DNA from: Dactylosporangium aurantiacum | GTDB lineage: Bacteria; Actinomycetota; Actinomycetes; Mycobacteriales; Micromonosporaceae | Assembly (NCBI RefSeq): GCF_000716715.1 | Contig: NZ_JNYJ01000041.1 | Span: forward strand, 59,308 to 123,307 | Reading direction: 5' to 3' | Length of the DNA stretch: 64,000 nt | Part shown: positions 1-10,827 of the stretch, in pieces | Position numbering within the stretch: the first letter of the stretch is position 1 | How the letters are laid out: every line of letters starts with the position of its first letter | Made by a program: the position numbers and the translations under genes | The notes under the pieces: model-generated | What the model saw: only the letters and a program-made list of their open reading frames with translations | What the model was told of the DNA's origin: nothing | Database searches by the model: none

Positions 1-3000
1 GCGGCGCCGCTGCGCTCGACGAGGCGGCCGAGGGCGGCGCCGTCGGCGGCGGTCGCGTCGTCGGCGAGCACCACGGTAGCGCCGGCGACGAGCCCGCCGA
101 GCAGCTCGGTGGTGCCGTCGACGAAGCTCAGCGAGCTCTTCGCGATGCGGACCGCGGCGGTGGCGGCCGGCCACGCGTCGCGGGCCCAGGCGAGCCGGTT
201 GGCGAGGGCCGCGTGGGTGCCGACGACGGCCTTCGGCTCGCCGGTGGAGCCGGACGTGAACAGCACGGTGGCGGCGTCGGCGCCGGTGAGCCGGGCGGCC
301 CGCAGCTCGCCGGTGGCGGCGGCGACGGCCGGTGCGACGCGCAGCACCGGCAGCCCGTGCGCGGGCAGCGCCGCCGTGCCGTCGGTGAGGACGCACGCGG
401 GAGCGGCGACGCGGAGCATCAGCTCGATGCGGGCGGCCGGGTACGCCGGGTCGACGGGCAGGACCGCGGCGCCCGCGCGCAGCACGCCGAGGACGGCGAC
501 GGGCAGGTCGACGGAGCGGGCAACGGCGACGGCGACGAGGTCGCCGCGGCGGACCCCGGCGGCGGCGAGGGCGTGCGCGAGCCGGCCGGAGCGCCGGTCG
601 ACCTCCGGGTAGCTCAGCTCCCGCCCGCCGCAGACGACGGCGGTGCGGTCCGGGAACGTCAGCAGGTCCAGGACCGTCCCGGTGTGTGCGGCCGGGGCGG
701 CGGGCACGGCCCGGGCGCCGGACAGCGGGACGGCGCAGGTGCCGTCCAGGGCGGCCAGCAGCGTCTCGTACTGATGCAGCAACCGCGACGCGGTGGCGGT
801 GTCGACGTGCCGGCGGTCGTGGGTGACGGTGACCGTGAACGGGTCGCCGGGGCGGACCATGAGGGTCACCGGGTAGTGCGGCGCCTCGACGACGTCGATG
901 CCGGTGACGCGCAGGTCCCCGCCGGCGACGTCGACGTCGGGGTAGTTCTCCACCACGACGAGCGTGTCGAACAGCTCCGCGACGCCCAGGCGCCGCTGCA
1001 GCTCGGTGAGCGGCGCGTGCTCGTGGTCCATGGCGTCGCGCTGGTCGGCGGCGAACCGGGCGACGACCTCGGCGACGCGCTGCCCCGGCGCCCACCGGAC
1101 CCGGGCCGGGACGGTGTTGATGAGCAGCCCGGCGATGCGTTCGATGCCGGGGACGGCGAGGCCACGGCCGGCGACGGTGGAGCCGAACGTGACGTCGGCG
1201 CGGCCGGTGAGCCGGCCGAGCAGCACCCCCCAGACGCCGCCGGCGACGTTGCCGACGGTGACCCCGTGCGCGGTGGCGAAGGCCCGCACGGCGACGGCCG
1301 GCCCGGCCGGCAGCGCCCGGGTGACCCGGCCGAAGCCGGCGCCCTCGGCGGGGGGCAGCGCCGCGACCAGCCGGGTCGGCTCGTGCACGCCGTCCAGCAG
1401 GCGGTCCCAGACGGTGTGGTCGGTCGCCCGCCCGGCGACGGCGGCGAGGAAGTCGCGGAACGGCACCGGCGGGGGCAGCGCGGCGCCGGCGTACAGCGCC
1501 AGGAGGTCGTTGAACATGACCGGCACCGACCAGCCGTCGGCCACGATGTGGTGGACCGTGTGGATGAGCACGTGCCGGTCGGCGGCGAGGCGGGCCAGCG
1601 TGAACCGCATCGCCGGCGGCTCGGCGAGGTCGAAGGGGCGGGACCGGTCCACGGCCGCGACGCCGTCGAGGTCCCGCGGGTCGGCGACGGTCACGGTCCG
1701 CCACGGCGCGGCGGTGCCGGCGGTGTGCACGGCCACGACATCGCCGGCACCGGTGGGGCGGAACGCGGCGGCGAGGTTCGGGTGCCGCGCCAGGAGCCGG
1801 TCGGCGGCGGCGCGCAGCCGGTCCGGGTCGAGGGGCCCGGCGAGCTCGACCCGCTGCTGCACCACGTACGGGTCGGCGCCGCTGGTGTGGGTGGCGTGGA
1901 AGTACAGCCCGGCCTGCAGCGGCGCCAGCGGCAGCACGTCGAGCAGGGCACCGTCGTCGAGGCGGTCGACGTCGGCCTGGGCGAGGGGGGCGAGGGGGAA
2001 GTCCGACGGGGTGTGCCCGGCGACGCGGGGGTCGGCGGCGATCGCGTCCAGGAGGCCGGTCCAGTGCCCGGCGACGGTCCGCACGGTGTCCTCGTCGAGG
2101 ACCCCGGCGGGCCAGCTGAACGTGGCCGACAGCACCGGGCCGGCGGCGGTGTCCGTGGTGACCGCGTTGATCTCCAGCACCCGCGGCAGCGGCATGCGCG
2201 GGTCGCGGTCCTCGGCGACGGGCCCGCCGGGCGCCGCCACCGCGGTCCACGGCCGGTCGCCGCCGCCGAAGCGGCCCAGGTAGTGCACGAGGACCTGGGG
2301 GGCGGCCGCGAGGTCGGCGCGGCCGGCGAGGTGGCGCAGGACGCCGTGGCTGAGGCCGTGCGACGGCACCGCGCGCAGCTGGTCCTTGACGGCCTTCACC
2401 GACGCGCCGAGGTCGGTGCCGCCGCCGGCGTCGACGGCGACCGGGTACAGCGTGGTGAACCAGCCGACCGTGCGGGACAGGTCCAGGTCCCCGGCGAGCT
2501 CCTCGTGCCGGCCGTGCCCTTCCAGCTCCAGCAGGACGGGTCCGGGGGCGCCGCCGCGCCACCGGTGCACGGCGAGGGCGGCGGCGGTGACGAGAGCGTC
2601 GTCGACCCCGCCGTGGATGGCGGCCGGGACGGCGCCGAGCAGCCGGGCGGTGGTGGCGGTGGAGAGGCTGACGGTGAGCCGCCGTTCGGTGGCCACGACG
2701 TCGCGGGCCGGGTCCAGGGGGCGGCGGCCGAGCGGCGGGTCGGCGACGGCGGCGACCGCCTGCCAGTACGGGGCGTCGGCGGCGAACCGCCCGTCGCGGG
2801 CGGCGCCGCCGAGGGTGGTCGCCCACCGGCGCAGCGACGTCGCGGCCGGCGCCAGCTCGGCGGGGCGGCCGGCTTCGACCGCGTCCCACAGGGCGCGCAG
2901 GTCCTCGGCGAGCACGTGCAGGGACACGCCGTCCACGACCATGTGGTGCACGGCGACGACGAGCCGGCCGGGCCCGTCCGGTCCACCGTCGGCCCAGGTG

Positions 3001-5075
3001 AAGGCGGCCATGGCACCCCGCCGCGGGTCGAGCCGGGCGACGGTCCCGGCCACGGAGGCGTCCGGCGACGGCACGACGGCGGGCACGCGGTCCGGGTCGA
3101 ACACGGCGATGGTGAGGCGGCCGCCGTCGTCGACCCGGGCGCGCAGCGCGTCGTGCGCCGCGACCAGCGCCGTGACCATCCGCCGCAGGACGTCGTGGGT
3201 CAGCCCGGCCGGGGTGTGCAGGGTGACCGCCTGGTAGAACCCGTCGAGGGCGGGCCCGTGCCCGCGCAGCCACGCCACGATCGGCGTGTCCGGCACGGCC
3301 CCGGCCCGGTCGACCTCGGCCGCCGGGGCGGCGGCGGCCGTCGCGACCCGCGCCACCGCCTCCGGGGTGCGGTGGGTCAGCAGGTCCCGGGGGCGCAGCG
3401 CGATCCCGGCGCGGCGCGCCTCGCGGACCACGCCGATGGCCACGATGCTGTCGCCGCCGAGGGCGAAGAAGTCGTCGTCGGCGGCGACGGGCACGCCGAG
3501 CACGGCGGCGAAGATGTCGCACAGCGCCCGTTCCAGGGCCGTGCGCGGAGGGCGGCCGGCGCTGCCGGGCAGCGCCGGCGCGGGCAGGGCGGCCCGGTCG
3601 ACCTTGCCGTTGGCGTTGACCGGCAGCGCGTCCAGGCGCACGACCGCGCTCGGCACCGCGTACTCCGGCAGCCGCCCCGCGCACCAGGCCAGCAGGTCGG
3701 CGTCCTCGGCGGCGATGACGTAACCGACGAGGTGGGCGGCGCCGGCGGCGTTGCGCCGCACCGCGACGGCCGCGTGCCGCACGGCGGGGTGCGCGGCGAG
3801 GACGGCCTCGACCTCCTCCAGCTCCAGGCGCATGCCGCGGATCTTCACCTGGTTGTCGGCGCGGCCGACGAACTCCAGCGTGCCGTCCGGCGTCCAGCGG
3901 GCCAGGTCGCCGGTGCGGTACAGGCGGCCGCCGAGGGCGCCGAACGGGTTGGCGACGAACCGGGCCGCGGTGAGCCCGGGCGCGTTGACGTAGCCGCGGC
4001 CGAGCAGGAACCCGGCGGCGTACAGCTCACCGGTCGCGCCCGGCGGCAGCGGGGTGAGCGTGTCGTCCAGCACGTACAGCTGCGTGTGCGGGTTGGGCCG
4101 GCCGATGGAGGTGGCGATGCGCGCGGCGGTGTCGCGGTAGATGACGTGGGAGACGCCGATGGTCGCCTCGGCCGGTCCGTAGCCGTGGTACAGGGTGGTG
4201 CCGAGCTGGCTGCGGAACCGTTCGAACAGCTCCGGGGTGAGCACCTCGCCGCCGCACCAGACGTGCTTGAGGCGGGTGAGCCGGCCCTGCCCGCGGTCCA
4301 TCTCCAGCAGCACGTCGAGCATCGAGGAGACCAGGTACACGAACGTGACCCGTTCGGCGGCGATGAGGTCCAGCAGGTACTGCGGGTCGCGTTCGCCGCC
4401 GGGCTCGGCGACGACGACGGTGCCGCCGGACACCAGCGGCAGCAGGATCTCGTTGACCGAGATGTCGAAGGCGAGCGGCGCCTTGAACAGGCCGGCGTCG
4501 CCGGGGCCGAAGCCGAGGACCTCCTCGACCTGCCAGCGCAGCCGCTCGCAGATCGCCTCGTGCCGGATCATCGCGCCCTTCGGCCGCCCGGTCGAGCCGG
4601 AGGTGAAGACGACGTACGCGAGCCGGCCCGGTGCCAGGTCCAGGTCGAGCGGCTCCGGCGACTCGGCGCCGTGCGCCCACGCGGCGAGGTCCAGGTCGTC
4701 CAGCACGATGCGCACGGCGGCGTCGGCGAGGACCTGCCGGCGGCGCTCCGCCGGCCATGCCGGGTCGACGGGCACGAACGCGCCGCCGGCGACCATCGCG
4801 GCGAGCACCCCGACGACCATCTCCGCGGAGCGCGGCACGGCGATGCCGACGATCTCCTCGTCGGCGAGGCCGCGCCGGCGCAGCGCGCGGGCCAGCTGGA
4901 AGACCCGCGCGCCGAGCTCGGCGTAGGTGAGCCGGGTGCCGCCCGCGACCAGGGCCGGCGCGTCGGGGGTGCGCCGGACCTGGGCGGTGAACAGTGCCGC
5001 GACGGTGCCGCGGCGACCGGGCACGGTCGGGTCGTTCCAGTCGTCCAGCTGCCGCAGCACGTCCACTGTGGACAC
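1..5075 (-). CDS. Siderophore NRPS, N-terminal part (A-PCP-E-C-A...), cut by the window edge
   Basis: A multimodular non-ribosomal peptide synthetase whose first ~1691 codons are present. The GTG at 5075 is chosen because AGGGA lies 7 bases upstream. Domain order: A1 (about residues 20-500, TSGSTG near 157), PCP (LGGDS, Ser near 542), epimerization domain (HHMVVDG near 711, then the E-type RTVGWF motif), condensation domain (HHIVADG near 1175) and a second A domain (TSGSTG near 1606) that is incomplete. There is no starter condensation domain, so the A-PCP-E module probably loads the first residue as the D isomer. My reading of the A1 pocket is D-I-N-Y-W-G-G-I-G, like published ornithine/N-hydroxyornithine codes. 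The A2 pocket begins Val-Asp instead of the usual Asp. It is the last visible gene of the iron operon, 45 bases after the exporter genes. Product prediction is inference. Confidence 0.93.
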   Translation of the reverse strand, partial: MSTVDVLRQLDDWNDPTVPGRRGTVAALFTAQVRRTPDAPALVAGGTRLTYAELGARVFQLARALRRRGLADEEIVGIAVPRSAEMVVGVLAAMVAGGAFVPVDPAWPAERRRQVLADAAVRIVLDDLDLAAWAHGAESPEPLDLDLAPGRLAYVVFTSGSTGRPKGAMIRHEAICERLRWQVEEVLGFGPGDAGLFKAPLAFDISVNEILLPLVSGGTVVVAEPGGERDPQYLLDLIAAERVTFVYLVSSMLDVLLEMDRGQGRLTRLKHVWCGGEVLTPELFERFRSQLGTTLYHGYGPAEATIGVSHVIYRDTAARIATSIGRPNPHTQLYVLDDTLTPLPPGATGELYAAGFLLGRGYVNAPGLTAARFVANPFGALGGRLYRTGDLARWTPDGTLEFVGRADNQVKIRGMRLELEEVEAVLAAHPAVRHAAVAVRRNAAGAAHLVGYVIAAEDADLLAWCAGRLPEYAVPSAVVRLDALPVNANGKVDRAALPAPALPGSAGRPPRTALERALCDIFAAVLGVPVAADDDFFALGGDSIVAIGVVREARRAGIALRPRDLLTHRTPEAVARVATAAAAPAAEVDRAGAVPDTPIVAWLRGHGPALDGFYQAVTLHTPAGLTHDVLRRMVTALVAAHDALRARVDDGGRLTIAVFDPDRVPAVVPSPDASVAGTVARLDPRRGAMAAFTWADGGPDGPGRLVVAVHHMVVDGVSLHVLAEDLRALWDAVEAGRPAELAPAATSLRRWATTLGGAARDGRFAADAPYWQAVAAVADPPLGRRPLDPARDVVATERRLTVSLSTATTARLLGAVPAAIHGGVDDALVTAAALAVHRWRGGAPGPVLLELEGHGRHEELAGDLDLSRTVGWFTTLYPVAVDAGGGTDLGASVKAVKDQLRAVPSHGLSHGVLRHLAGRADLAAAPQVLVHYLGRFGGGDRPWTAVAAPGGPVAEDRDPRMPLPRVLEINAVTTDTAAGPVLSATFSWPAGVLDEDTVRTVAGHWTGLLDAIAADPRVAGHTPSDFPLAPLAQADVDRLDDGALLDVLPLAPLQAGLYFHATHTSGADPYVVQQRVELAGPLDPDRLRAAADRLLARHPNLAAAFRPTGAGDVVAVHTAGTAAPWRTVTVADPRDLDGVAAVDRSRPFDLAEPPAMRFTLARLAADRHVLIHTVHHIVADGWSVPVMFNDLLALYAGAALPPPVPFRDFLAAVAGRATDHTVWDRLLDGVHEPTRLVAALPPAEGAGFGRVTRALPAGPAVAVRAFATAHGVTVGNVAGGVWGVLLGRLTGRADVTFGSTVAGRGLAVPGIERIAGLLINTVPARVRWAPGQRVAEVVARFAADQRDAMDHEHAPLTELQRRLGVAELFDTLVVVENYPDVDVAGGDLRVTGIDVVEAPHYPVTLMVRPGDPFTVTVTHDRRHVDTATASRLLHQYETLLAALDGTCAVPLSGARAVPAAPAAHTGTVLDLLTFPDRTAVVCGGRELSYPEVDRRSGRLAHALAAAGVRRGDLVAVAVARSVDLPVAVLGVLRAGAAVLPVDPAYPAARIELMLRVAAPACVLTDGTAALPAHGLPVLRVAPAVAAATGELRAARLTGADAATVLFTSGSTGEPKAVVGTHAALANRLAWARDAWPAATAAVRIAKSSLSFVDGTTELLGGLVAGATVVLADDATAADGAALGRLVERSGA

Positions 5076-5120
5076 GGTCGTCCCTGCCTCTGCGCTTGTT
5101 CGGAAAAAGACGGTGGTGGT

Positions 5121-6905
5121 CTACTCGGCCGGCAGCGGGGCGCGTGACTCCCAGGCGGCCCACAGCCGCGCGTACCGGCCGCCGGCGAGGAGCAGCTCGT
5201 CGTGGCTGCCCTCCTCGGCGACCCGGCCGCCCTCCAGGACGACGACCCGGTCCGCGGACCTGGCCTGGGTGAGCCGGTGCGCGACCACGAGGGTGGTCCG
5301 CCCGGCGGTCGCGGCGAGCGCGGCGTCCTCCAGGTCGCGGGCGCCGTAGCTGCCGGCCTCGGCGGTGGCCTCGTCGAGGATCGCGACCGCCGGATCGGCC
5401 AGGACGAGCCGGGCGAGGGCGACCTGCTGCGCCCGGGCGGCGGTCAGCTCGTGGCCGCCCTCCCCGACGACGGTGCGCAGGCCGTCGGGCAGCGCCCTGA
5501 CCCACCCGGCCGCGCCGACGGCCGCCAGGGCCGCCGCGACCTGCTCGTCGCTCGCGCCGGGCCGGGCCAGGCGCAGGTCCTCGACGAGCGGGCCGGCGAA
5601 GACGTGGGTCTCCTGGCTGACGATGGCGACGTTGGTACGCAGCGTCGCCGGGTCCATGAGGGTGACGGGCATCCCGCCGATGGTCGCGGTCCCCTCGGCC
5701 GGGCGCAGGATCCCGGCGGCGACCGCGGCGAGGGTCGACTTGCCGGCGCCGGTCGAGCCGACGAGCGCGACCCGCTGCCCGGCGTCGATGCGCAGGTCGA
5801 CGCCGTGCAGGACCTCGGGTCCGCCGGGGTAGCCGAAGCGCACGCCGCGCAGCCGCAGGGTCGCGTCGCGCGGCGGCGGCCCCTCCCAGGCGGGACCGGC
5901 GGGCTCGTCGGCGATGGTGACGACGCCGACCAGCCGGGCCAGGCCGGCGCCGCCCGCCTGCAGCTCGTCGAACGTGTACAGCAGCATCGACACCGGGTTG
6001 AACAGCCGGTGGAACAGCACGGCCGCCGTGGCGGTGCCGCCGACCGTCACCGAGCCCTCCCGCACCAGCCAGAAGCCGGTGACGACGATGACGGTGAGCC
6101 CGGCGAACTCGGCCCGGTTGATCCGGCCGACGAACCGGGTGAAGAGGCCGAACACGCTGACGGACACGTCGCGGGCGCGGGCGGAGGCGGCGTCGATGCC
6201 GCGCAGGTGCGGCGCCTCCAGCCGGTACGCGTGCACCGTGCGCAGCCCCTGCACGCTCTCCAGCAGCAGCTGGGACCGTTCGCCGGCGGCGGCGCGTTCC
6301 ACGGCGTAGCCGGGGGCGGAACGGGGCAGGTACCAGCGCAGCGCCAGCACGTACAGGGGCACGGTGACGAGCCCGGCGAGGCCGAGCCGCCAGTCGATGC
6401 CGACCATCGCGGCGATGCTCAGCGCGGCCAGCAGCACCGACGACGTCATCGTCGGCAGCACGTCGGTGACGGCCTTGTCGACCGCGGCGACGTCCGCCCC
6501 GACCCGCGACATGAGCTCGCCCTTGCCGGCCCGCTCCAGGCGGGTCGCCGGCAGCGTGACCGCCCGTTCGACGGTGTCCTCCCGCAGCCGGGCCAGGATC
6601 CGGCCGCCGAGCCGGGCGATCAGGTAGCTGGACACCGCGGTGCCGACCCCGGCGACGAGGGCGGCGGCCGCGATGACGACGGTGATGCCGACGATGTCGG
6701 AGGCGGGCGCGCCGGCGCGGACCCGGTCGACGAGGACGCCGAGGGCGTAGACCGGGGTCACGCCGGCCGCGGCGGCGAGCAGGCCGACGGCGGCCGCGGC
6801 GGCCGCCTCGCCCCGGCGGGCCCGCAGCGCGCCGCGCAGCCACCGCAGCGTCTCGTGCCCGTCCGCGATCGGCAGCGGCCCGCCGCCGGGCTTCGCGTCG
6901 CTCAC
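5121..6905 (-). CDS. ABC exporter half-transporter (TMD-NBD), siderophore export partner A
   Basis: A 594-residue membrane ABC half-transporter with an N-terminal six-helix exporter domain and a C-terminal ATPase domain. Walker A is intact (GSTGAGKST), and the Walker B aspartate is followed by the catalytic Glu (AILDEAT). The ABC signature, normally LSGGQ, reads LTAAR, so this subunit supplies ATP-binding residues but a poor signature. Its ATG overlaps the stop of the partner gene at 6902 by four bases, so the two are probably co-translated and heterodimeric. Position between mbtH and the NRPS argues for export of the finished siderophore, as for ExiT in exochelin clusters. An IrtAB-like import role is the main alternative. 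Confidence 0.92.
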   Translation of the reverse strand: MSDAKPGGGPLPIADGHETLRWLRGALRARRGEAAAAAAVGLLAAAAGVTPVYALGVLVDRVRAGAPASDIVGITVVIAAAALVAGVGTAVSSYLIARLGGRILARLREDTVERAVTLPATRLERAGKGELMSRVGADVAAVDKAVTDVLPTMTSSVLLAALSIAAMVGIDWRLGLAGLVTVPLYVLALRWYLPRSAPGYAVERAAAGERSQLLLESVQGLRTVHAYRLEAPHLRGIDAASARARDVSVSVFGLFTRFVGRINRAEFAGLTVIVVTGFWLVREGSVTVGGTATAAVLFHRLFNPVSMLLYTFDELQAGGAGLARLVGVVTIADEPAGPAWEGPPPRDATLRLRGVRFGYPGGPEVLHGVDLRIDAGQRVALVGSTGAGKSTLAAVAAGILRPAEGTATIGGMPVTLMDPATLRTNVAIVSQETHVFAGPLVEDLRLARPGASDEQVAAALAAVGAAGWVRALPDGLRTVVGEGGHELTAARAQQVALARLVLADPAVAILDEATAEAGSYGARDLEDAALAATAGRTTLVVAHRLTQARSADRVVVLEGGRVAEEGSHDELLLAGGRYARLWAAWESRAPLPAE

Positions 6906-8641
6906 CGCAGCACCACCTTCCGGTAGTCGTCGTGGGCGCCGAGCTCGGCGTGGCCGCCCTCGGCGGTGACCCGGCCGTCGTCGACGACGACGACCCGGTC
7001 GGTGACGGCGAGCAGCGCGGGGCTGCTGGTGACCACGACGGTCGTGTACCTGCCGCCGGCCGGGTCGCCGTGACGCAGCGCGCGGACGGCCCGGGCGATC
7101 GACTGCTCGGTGACGGTGTCGACGGCGGTGGTCGGGTCGTGCAGCACCAGGATCGGTGGGCGGGCCAGCAGCGCCCTGGCCAGGGCGAGCCGCTGCCGCT
7201 GCCCGCCGGAGAGGGTGAGGCCGCGCTCCTCCACGTGCCGGTCCAGCCCGTCGGGGTGGTCGGTGACGACCCGGTCCGCGGCGGACGCGGCGAGCGCCTC
7301 ACGCAGCGCCGCGGGATCGGCCGGCGCGGTCCGCTCCGGCGCCGGGTCCGTGGCGCCGGTGCGGGCGGTGACGTTGGCCGTGACGGTGCCGGTGAACAGG
7401 TCGGTGTGGTGCGGCTCGACCAGCAGGGCGGCCCTCGCGGCGGCCGGTGCGAGGTCGTGCAGCGGCACCCCGCCGACCAGGATCCCGCCCTCGAAGTCGC
7501 CGGGTGGGACCCCGCCGGCGAGCAGCCGCACGAGCGCCTCGCCGTCGGCGGCGCGGGGCGTCACGATCCCGAGAAGCTCGCCGGGGCGCACCGTCAGGTC
7601 GAGCCCTTCCAGGCTCCCGTGCCGCACCCCGCGCAGCACCAGGTCCGGCACCGGCACCGGCTGCCGCGCCGCCCCCTCGGGCAGCAGCAGGTCGGCGCCG
7701 AGGACGAGGGCGGCCCGGTCGGCGGAGGCGCGGGCCTCGGCGACCCAGCTCGGCACGATCGCGAGCAACCCGATCGGCTCCAGCAGGAACTGGGCCAGGC
7801 CGATCACCATGATGAACTCGCCGACGCTGATCCGCCCGTCGAGGGCGAACCAGCCGGCGAGCACGGCGACGCCGCACGCGAGCAGGGCGCTGCCGGTGGT
7901 CGAGAACGCCAGCGACCGGCTGGTGGTGGCGGCGGCGCGCAGCGCGGCGCGCAGCGACGCCTGGCTCACGTCGCGGTACCGGCGGGCGGCGGCCCGTTCG
8001 GCGCCGAGCCCGCGCAGCGGCCGGACCCCGCTGACCAGGTCGGTGGCCAGCGCGGTGGCCTTACCGGCCAGCTCCTGCTGCTCGGTAACCCGGCGGGTGA
8101 TGAGCGGGCCGGCGAACTGCATGCCGACCAGCACGACCGGGGTACCGACGAGCACGACCAGCCCGAGCCGCCAGTCGACGGCGAGCAGCACGGCGGCGCT
8201 GACCCCGGTGGCGGTGACCGCGCCGGCGATCCGCGGCACGTAGTCCAGCAGGTACGACACGTTGTCGGCGTCGGTGCTGGACACCGTGAGCAGCTCACCG
8301 GCGCGCAGGTCGGTGCGCAGCCGCCGCGGGTGCATGATCTTCGCGGCCAGCTCGCCGCGCAGCAGGTACGCCTCGCCGGCGATGGCGAGCATCAGCTGGC
8401 GCGCGCCGAAGCGGTAGCACAGGTGCAGGCCGGTGAAGAGCGCGCCGAGCGCGGCGACCCACAGCAGCAGGGCCGTGCCGTCGCCGGGCGCCACGGCGCG
8501 GTCGATGCCGACGCCGATGAGGACCGGCACCGCCGCCTCGGCGAGCTGGTGCAGGCTGATGAGGCCGGTGCCGGCGGTGAGCCGGCGCCGGTTGCGGGTG
8601 ATGGACCGCCGCAGGATGCGGCGGCCGGTGACCGGCGCCAT
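6902..8641 (-). CDS. ABC exporter half-transporter with degenerate ATPase, siderophore export partner B
   Basis: A 579-residue TMD-NBD half-transporter that begins one base after the mbtH stop. The exporter transmembrane domain occupies roughly residues 1-320. The ATPase domain is unusual. The Walker A position reads GIVTPRAADGEA, with no GxxGxGK[ST] loop. Walker B ends LHDPTT, so the catalytic Glu is replaced by Pro. The signature LSGGQRQR is intact. These defects complement those of the gene at 5121, so the heterodimer would have one complete ATP site, as in other asymmetric ABC exporters. Substrate is inferred from the cluster. Confidence 0.92.
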   Translation of the reverse strand: MAPVTGRRILRRSITRNRRRLTAGTGLISLHQLAEAAVPVLIGVGIDRAVAPGDGTALLLWVAALGALFTGLHLCYRFGARQLMLAIAGEAYLLRGELAAKIMHPRRLRTDLRAGELLTVSSTDADNVSYLLDYVPRIAGAVTATGVSAAVLLAVDWRLGLVVLVGTPVVLVGMQFAGPLITRRVTEQQELAGKATALATDLVSGVRPLRGLGAERAAARRYRDVSQASLRAALRAAATTSRSLAFSTTGSALLACGVAVLAGWFALDGRISVGEFIMVIGLAQFLLEPIGLLAIVPSWVAEARASADRAALVLGADLLLPEGAARQPVPVPDLVLRGVRHGSLEGLDLTVRPGELLGIVTPRAADGEALVRLLAGGVPPGDFEGGILVGGVPLHDLAPAAARAALLVEPHHTDLFTGTVTANVTARTGATDPAPERTAPADPAALREALAASAADRVVTDHPDGLDRHVEERGLTLSGGQRQRLALARALLARPPILVLHDPTTAVDTVTEQSIARAVRALRHGDPAGGRYTTVVVTSSPALLAVTDRVVVVDDGRVTAEGGHAELGAHDDYRKVVLR

Positions 8642-8642
8642 C

Positions 8643-8882
8643 TCAGGCGGCCGCGGCGGTGTCCCGCGCCATGCTCTCGCGGAGGCTCCTGGGCCGTAGG
8701 TCGGTCCAGTGCCGCTCGACGTAGTCCAGGCACTCCTGGCGCCCGGTCCGGCCGTTCTCGCCGAAGACGATGCGCCAGCCGGCCGGCACCGCGGCGAACG
8801 TCGGCCACAGCGAGTGCTGGTCCTCGTCGTTGACGAGCACGAAGAACGTGCCGTTCTCGTCGTCGAACGGGTTGCTGGACAT
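8643..8882 (-). CDS. mbtH: MbtH-like protein, NRPS adenylation-domain chaperone
   Basis: A 79-residue MbtH family protein. It has the family pattern [21 protein letters not shown], a SLWP-type tryptophan segment and the W-T-D-LRP ending. MbtH proteins bind A domains and are needed for solubility and activity of many NRPSs. The ATG at 8882 is chosen over longer in-frame starts because AAAGGGGA lies about 10 bases upstream and the family starts here. It sits between the FecE-type ATPase gene (32-base gap) and the exporter pair, so it should be co-expressed with the NRPS. Confidence 0.96.
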   Translation of the reverse strand: MSSNPFDDENGTFFVLVNDEDQHSLWPTFAAVPAGWRIVFGENGRTGRQECLDYVERHWTDLRPRSLRESMARDTAAAA

Positions 8883-8914
8883 GCTGGTCGTTCCCCTTTC
8901 AGGAGGGTTGCGGG

Positions 8915-9721
8915 TCAGCGCGACGCGGCGTGCAGGGCGCCGGCGCGCGGGATGACGAGCGGGGTGCCGGTCTCCGGGTCGGCGATGATGCGGCACGGCA
9001 GGCCGAAGACGTCCTCGACGAGGTCACCGGTGACGACGTGCCGCGGGTCGCCCTCGGCGACGACGACACCGGCGCGCATGACCACGATGTGGTCGGCGTA
9101 CCGGCAGGCGTGGTTGAGGTCGTGCAGGACGGCGACCATCGTGGTGCCCTGCTCGCGGTTGAGCCGCAGGCACAGGTCGAGCAGCTCGACCTGGTGGGCG
9201 ATGTCCAGGAACGTGGTCGGCTCGTCGAGCAGCACGATCGGGGTCTGCTGGGCCAGCACCATCGCGACCCAGACCCGCTGCCGCTGCCCGCCGGAGAGTG
9301 TGTCGACCAGCTCGCCGGACAGCTCGGCGACGCCGGTGGCGTCCATCGCGGCGGCGACCGCGGCCTCGTCGGCGGCGGACCACTGCCGCAGCAGCCGCTG
9401 GTGCGGGTACCGGCCGCGGGCGACGAGCTCGGCGACGGTGATGCCGTCGGGCGCGACGGACGACTGCGGCAGCAGCCCGAGCCGCCGGGCGACCTCCTTC
9501 GCCGGGTACGCCTGGATGGCCCTGCCGTCCAGCAGCACCTGCCCCTTGGACGGGGTGAGCAGCCGGGACAGGGCCCGCAGCAGCGTCGACTTGCCGCACG
9601 CGTTGGGCCCGACGATGACGGTGAACCGCCCGTCGGGGACCGCCAGGTCCAGGTCGGTGCTGATCGTCCTGCGGTCGTAGCCGACGGTGATGCCGTCCGC
9701 GCGCAACCGGGTCATGCTCAT
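8915..9721 (-). CDS. Ferri-siderophore ABC importer, ATP-binding protein (FecE/FepC type)
   Basis: A 268-residue cytoplasmic ATPase of the iron-siderophore uptake family. Walker A is GPNACGKST, the signature is LSGGQRQR, Walker B is [12 protein letters not shown], and the H-loop His is in VLHDLNHA. These would power the two adjacent permeases. The ATG at 9721 overlaps the upstream permease stop (ATGA). No periplasmic-type binding lipoprotein is encoded beside it, so that component is expected elsewhere, possibly beyond the left edge. Confidence 0.95.
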   Translation of the reverse strand: MSMTRLRADGITVGYDRRTISTDLDLAVPDGRFTVIVGPNACGKSTLLRALSRLLTPSKGQVLLDGRAIQAYPAKEVARRLGLLPQSSVAPDGITVAELVARGRYPHQRLLRQWSAADEAAVAAAMDATGVAELSGELVDTLSGGQRQRVWVAMVLAQQTPIVLLDEPTTFLDIAHQVELLDLCLRLNREQGTTMVAVLHDLNHACRYADHIVVMRAGVVVAEGDPRHVVTGDLVEDVFGLPCRIIADPETGTPLVIPRAGALHAASR

Positions 9722-10827
9722 CTCCTCGCCTGGCGGGCCAGTAGCCACACGAAATACAGGCCACCGATCGACACGGTGACCACGCCGACCGGCAGCTGCG
9801 TCGGCGCGAACGCCCGCTGCGCCGCGTGGTCGCTCACCATGAGCAGCAGGGCGCCCATCGCCGCGGACGGGGCCAGGGCGGTCCCGGCGGTGCGGGCCAG
9901 CCGGTGCGCGAGCTGCGGCGCGGCGAGCGCCACGAACGAGATCGGCCCGGCGACGGCGGTCGCGGCGGCGATGAGCGCCACGCCGAGGGCCAGGTACGCC
10001 AGGCGGGTGCGGTCGACGGCGACGCCGACCGCGGCCGCGGCGTCGTCGCCGAGCTCCAGCACCTGCAGCTTGCGGCCGAGCGCGAGCACCGCCACGCAGA
10101 GCGCGCCGATCGCCACGGCGGCGGGCGTGACCTGGGGCCAGCCGAGGCCGTTGAGGGTGCCCTTGCCCCAGATCGTGGCCGAGACGGCGGTCTGCAGGTC
10201 GACCTTGATGATGAACCACTGGTTGACCGAGCTGAGCAGGGCGCTGACGGCAATGCCGACGATGATGAGCCGGAAGCCCTGCACCCCGCGGCGCAGCGAC
10301 AGCAGGTAGACCAGGGCGGCGGTGGCGAGGCCGCCGATCAGGGCGGCGGCGGCGGTCTGCGGGTAGCCGCGGCCGACGAACACGACGCAGACGAGCACGC
10401 CGGTGTACGCGCCGGTGCTGAACCCCAGCACGTCGGGGCTGCCGAGCGGGTTGCGGGTCAGCGCCTGGAAGATGGCGCCGGACAGGCCCATCGCGGCGCC
10501 GGCCAGCAGGGCGAGCAGCACCCTGGGCAGGCGCCACTCTACGACGACGAGGCGCACCGCGCGGGGGCCCTCGCCGGTGAGCGCCCGCAGCACCTCGGCC
10601 GGGGTGGCGGTGAACTCGCCGCTGCCGAGCGCGACGACGCCGACGGCGGCCGCGGCGAGCAGCAGCACGGCGGTGGTGGCGGCGGTGCGGACCCCGGCGC
10701 GGACCGAGACGGCGGGGCCGAGCCGCAGCACCAGCACCGACCGCCCGAAGTCGACGCCCCACCGCCCCGCCGCGCCGCGGCTCGTGCCCGGTCCGCCGTG
10801 GCTGCCGGTGCCCGTGCCGGGCTTCAC
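9718..10827 (-). CDS. Ferri-siderophore ABC importer permease (FecCD family), second subunit
   Basis: A FecCD/BtuC-type membrane permease of 369 residues if translation begins at the GTG at 10827, which overlaps the preceding permease stop (GTGA). The mature core starts near residue 35. It shows the family motif RLPRVLLALLAGAAMGLSG, then QALTRNPLGSPDVLG, and a C-terminal stretch GPISFVALAAPQLAHRLAR that forms the ATPase-contact loop. About nine to ten hydrophobic segments are visible. The upstream reading frame is open far beyond the start, but that part is unlike the family. Confidence 0.93.
   Translation of the reverse strand: MKPGTGTGSHGGPGTSRGAAGRWGVDFGRSVLVLRLGPAVSVRAGVRTAATTAVLLLAAAAVGVVALGSGEFTATPAEVLRALTGEGPRAVRLVVVEWRLPRVLLALLAGAAMGLSGAIFQALTRNPLGSPDVLGFSTGAYTGVLVCVVFVGRGYPQTAAAALIGGLATAALVYLLSLRRGVQGFRLIIVGIAVSALLSSVNQWFIIKVDLQTAVSATIWGKGTLNGLGWPQVTPAAVAIGALCVAVLALGRKLQVLELGDDAAAAVGVAVDRTRLAYLALGVALIAAATAVAGPISFVALAAPQLAHRLARTAGTALAPSAAMGALLLMVSDHAAQRAFAPTQLPVGVVTVSIGGLYFVWLLARQARR

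Noticed and set aside
213..5147. A 1644-codon open frame on the plus strand over the NRPS
   Set aside because: It is antisense to recognisable A, PCP, E and C motifs, has no family similarity and exists because stops are rare at this GC content.
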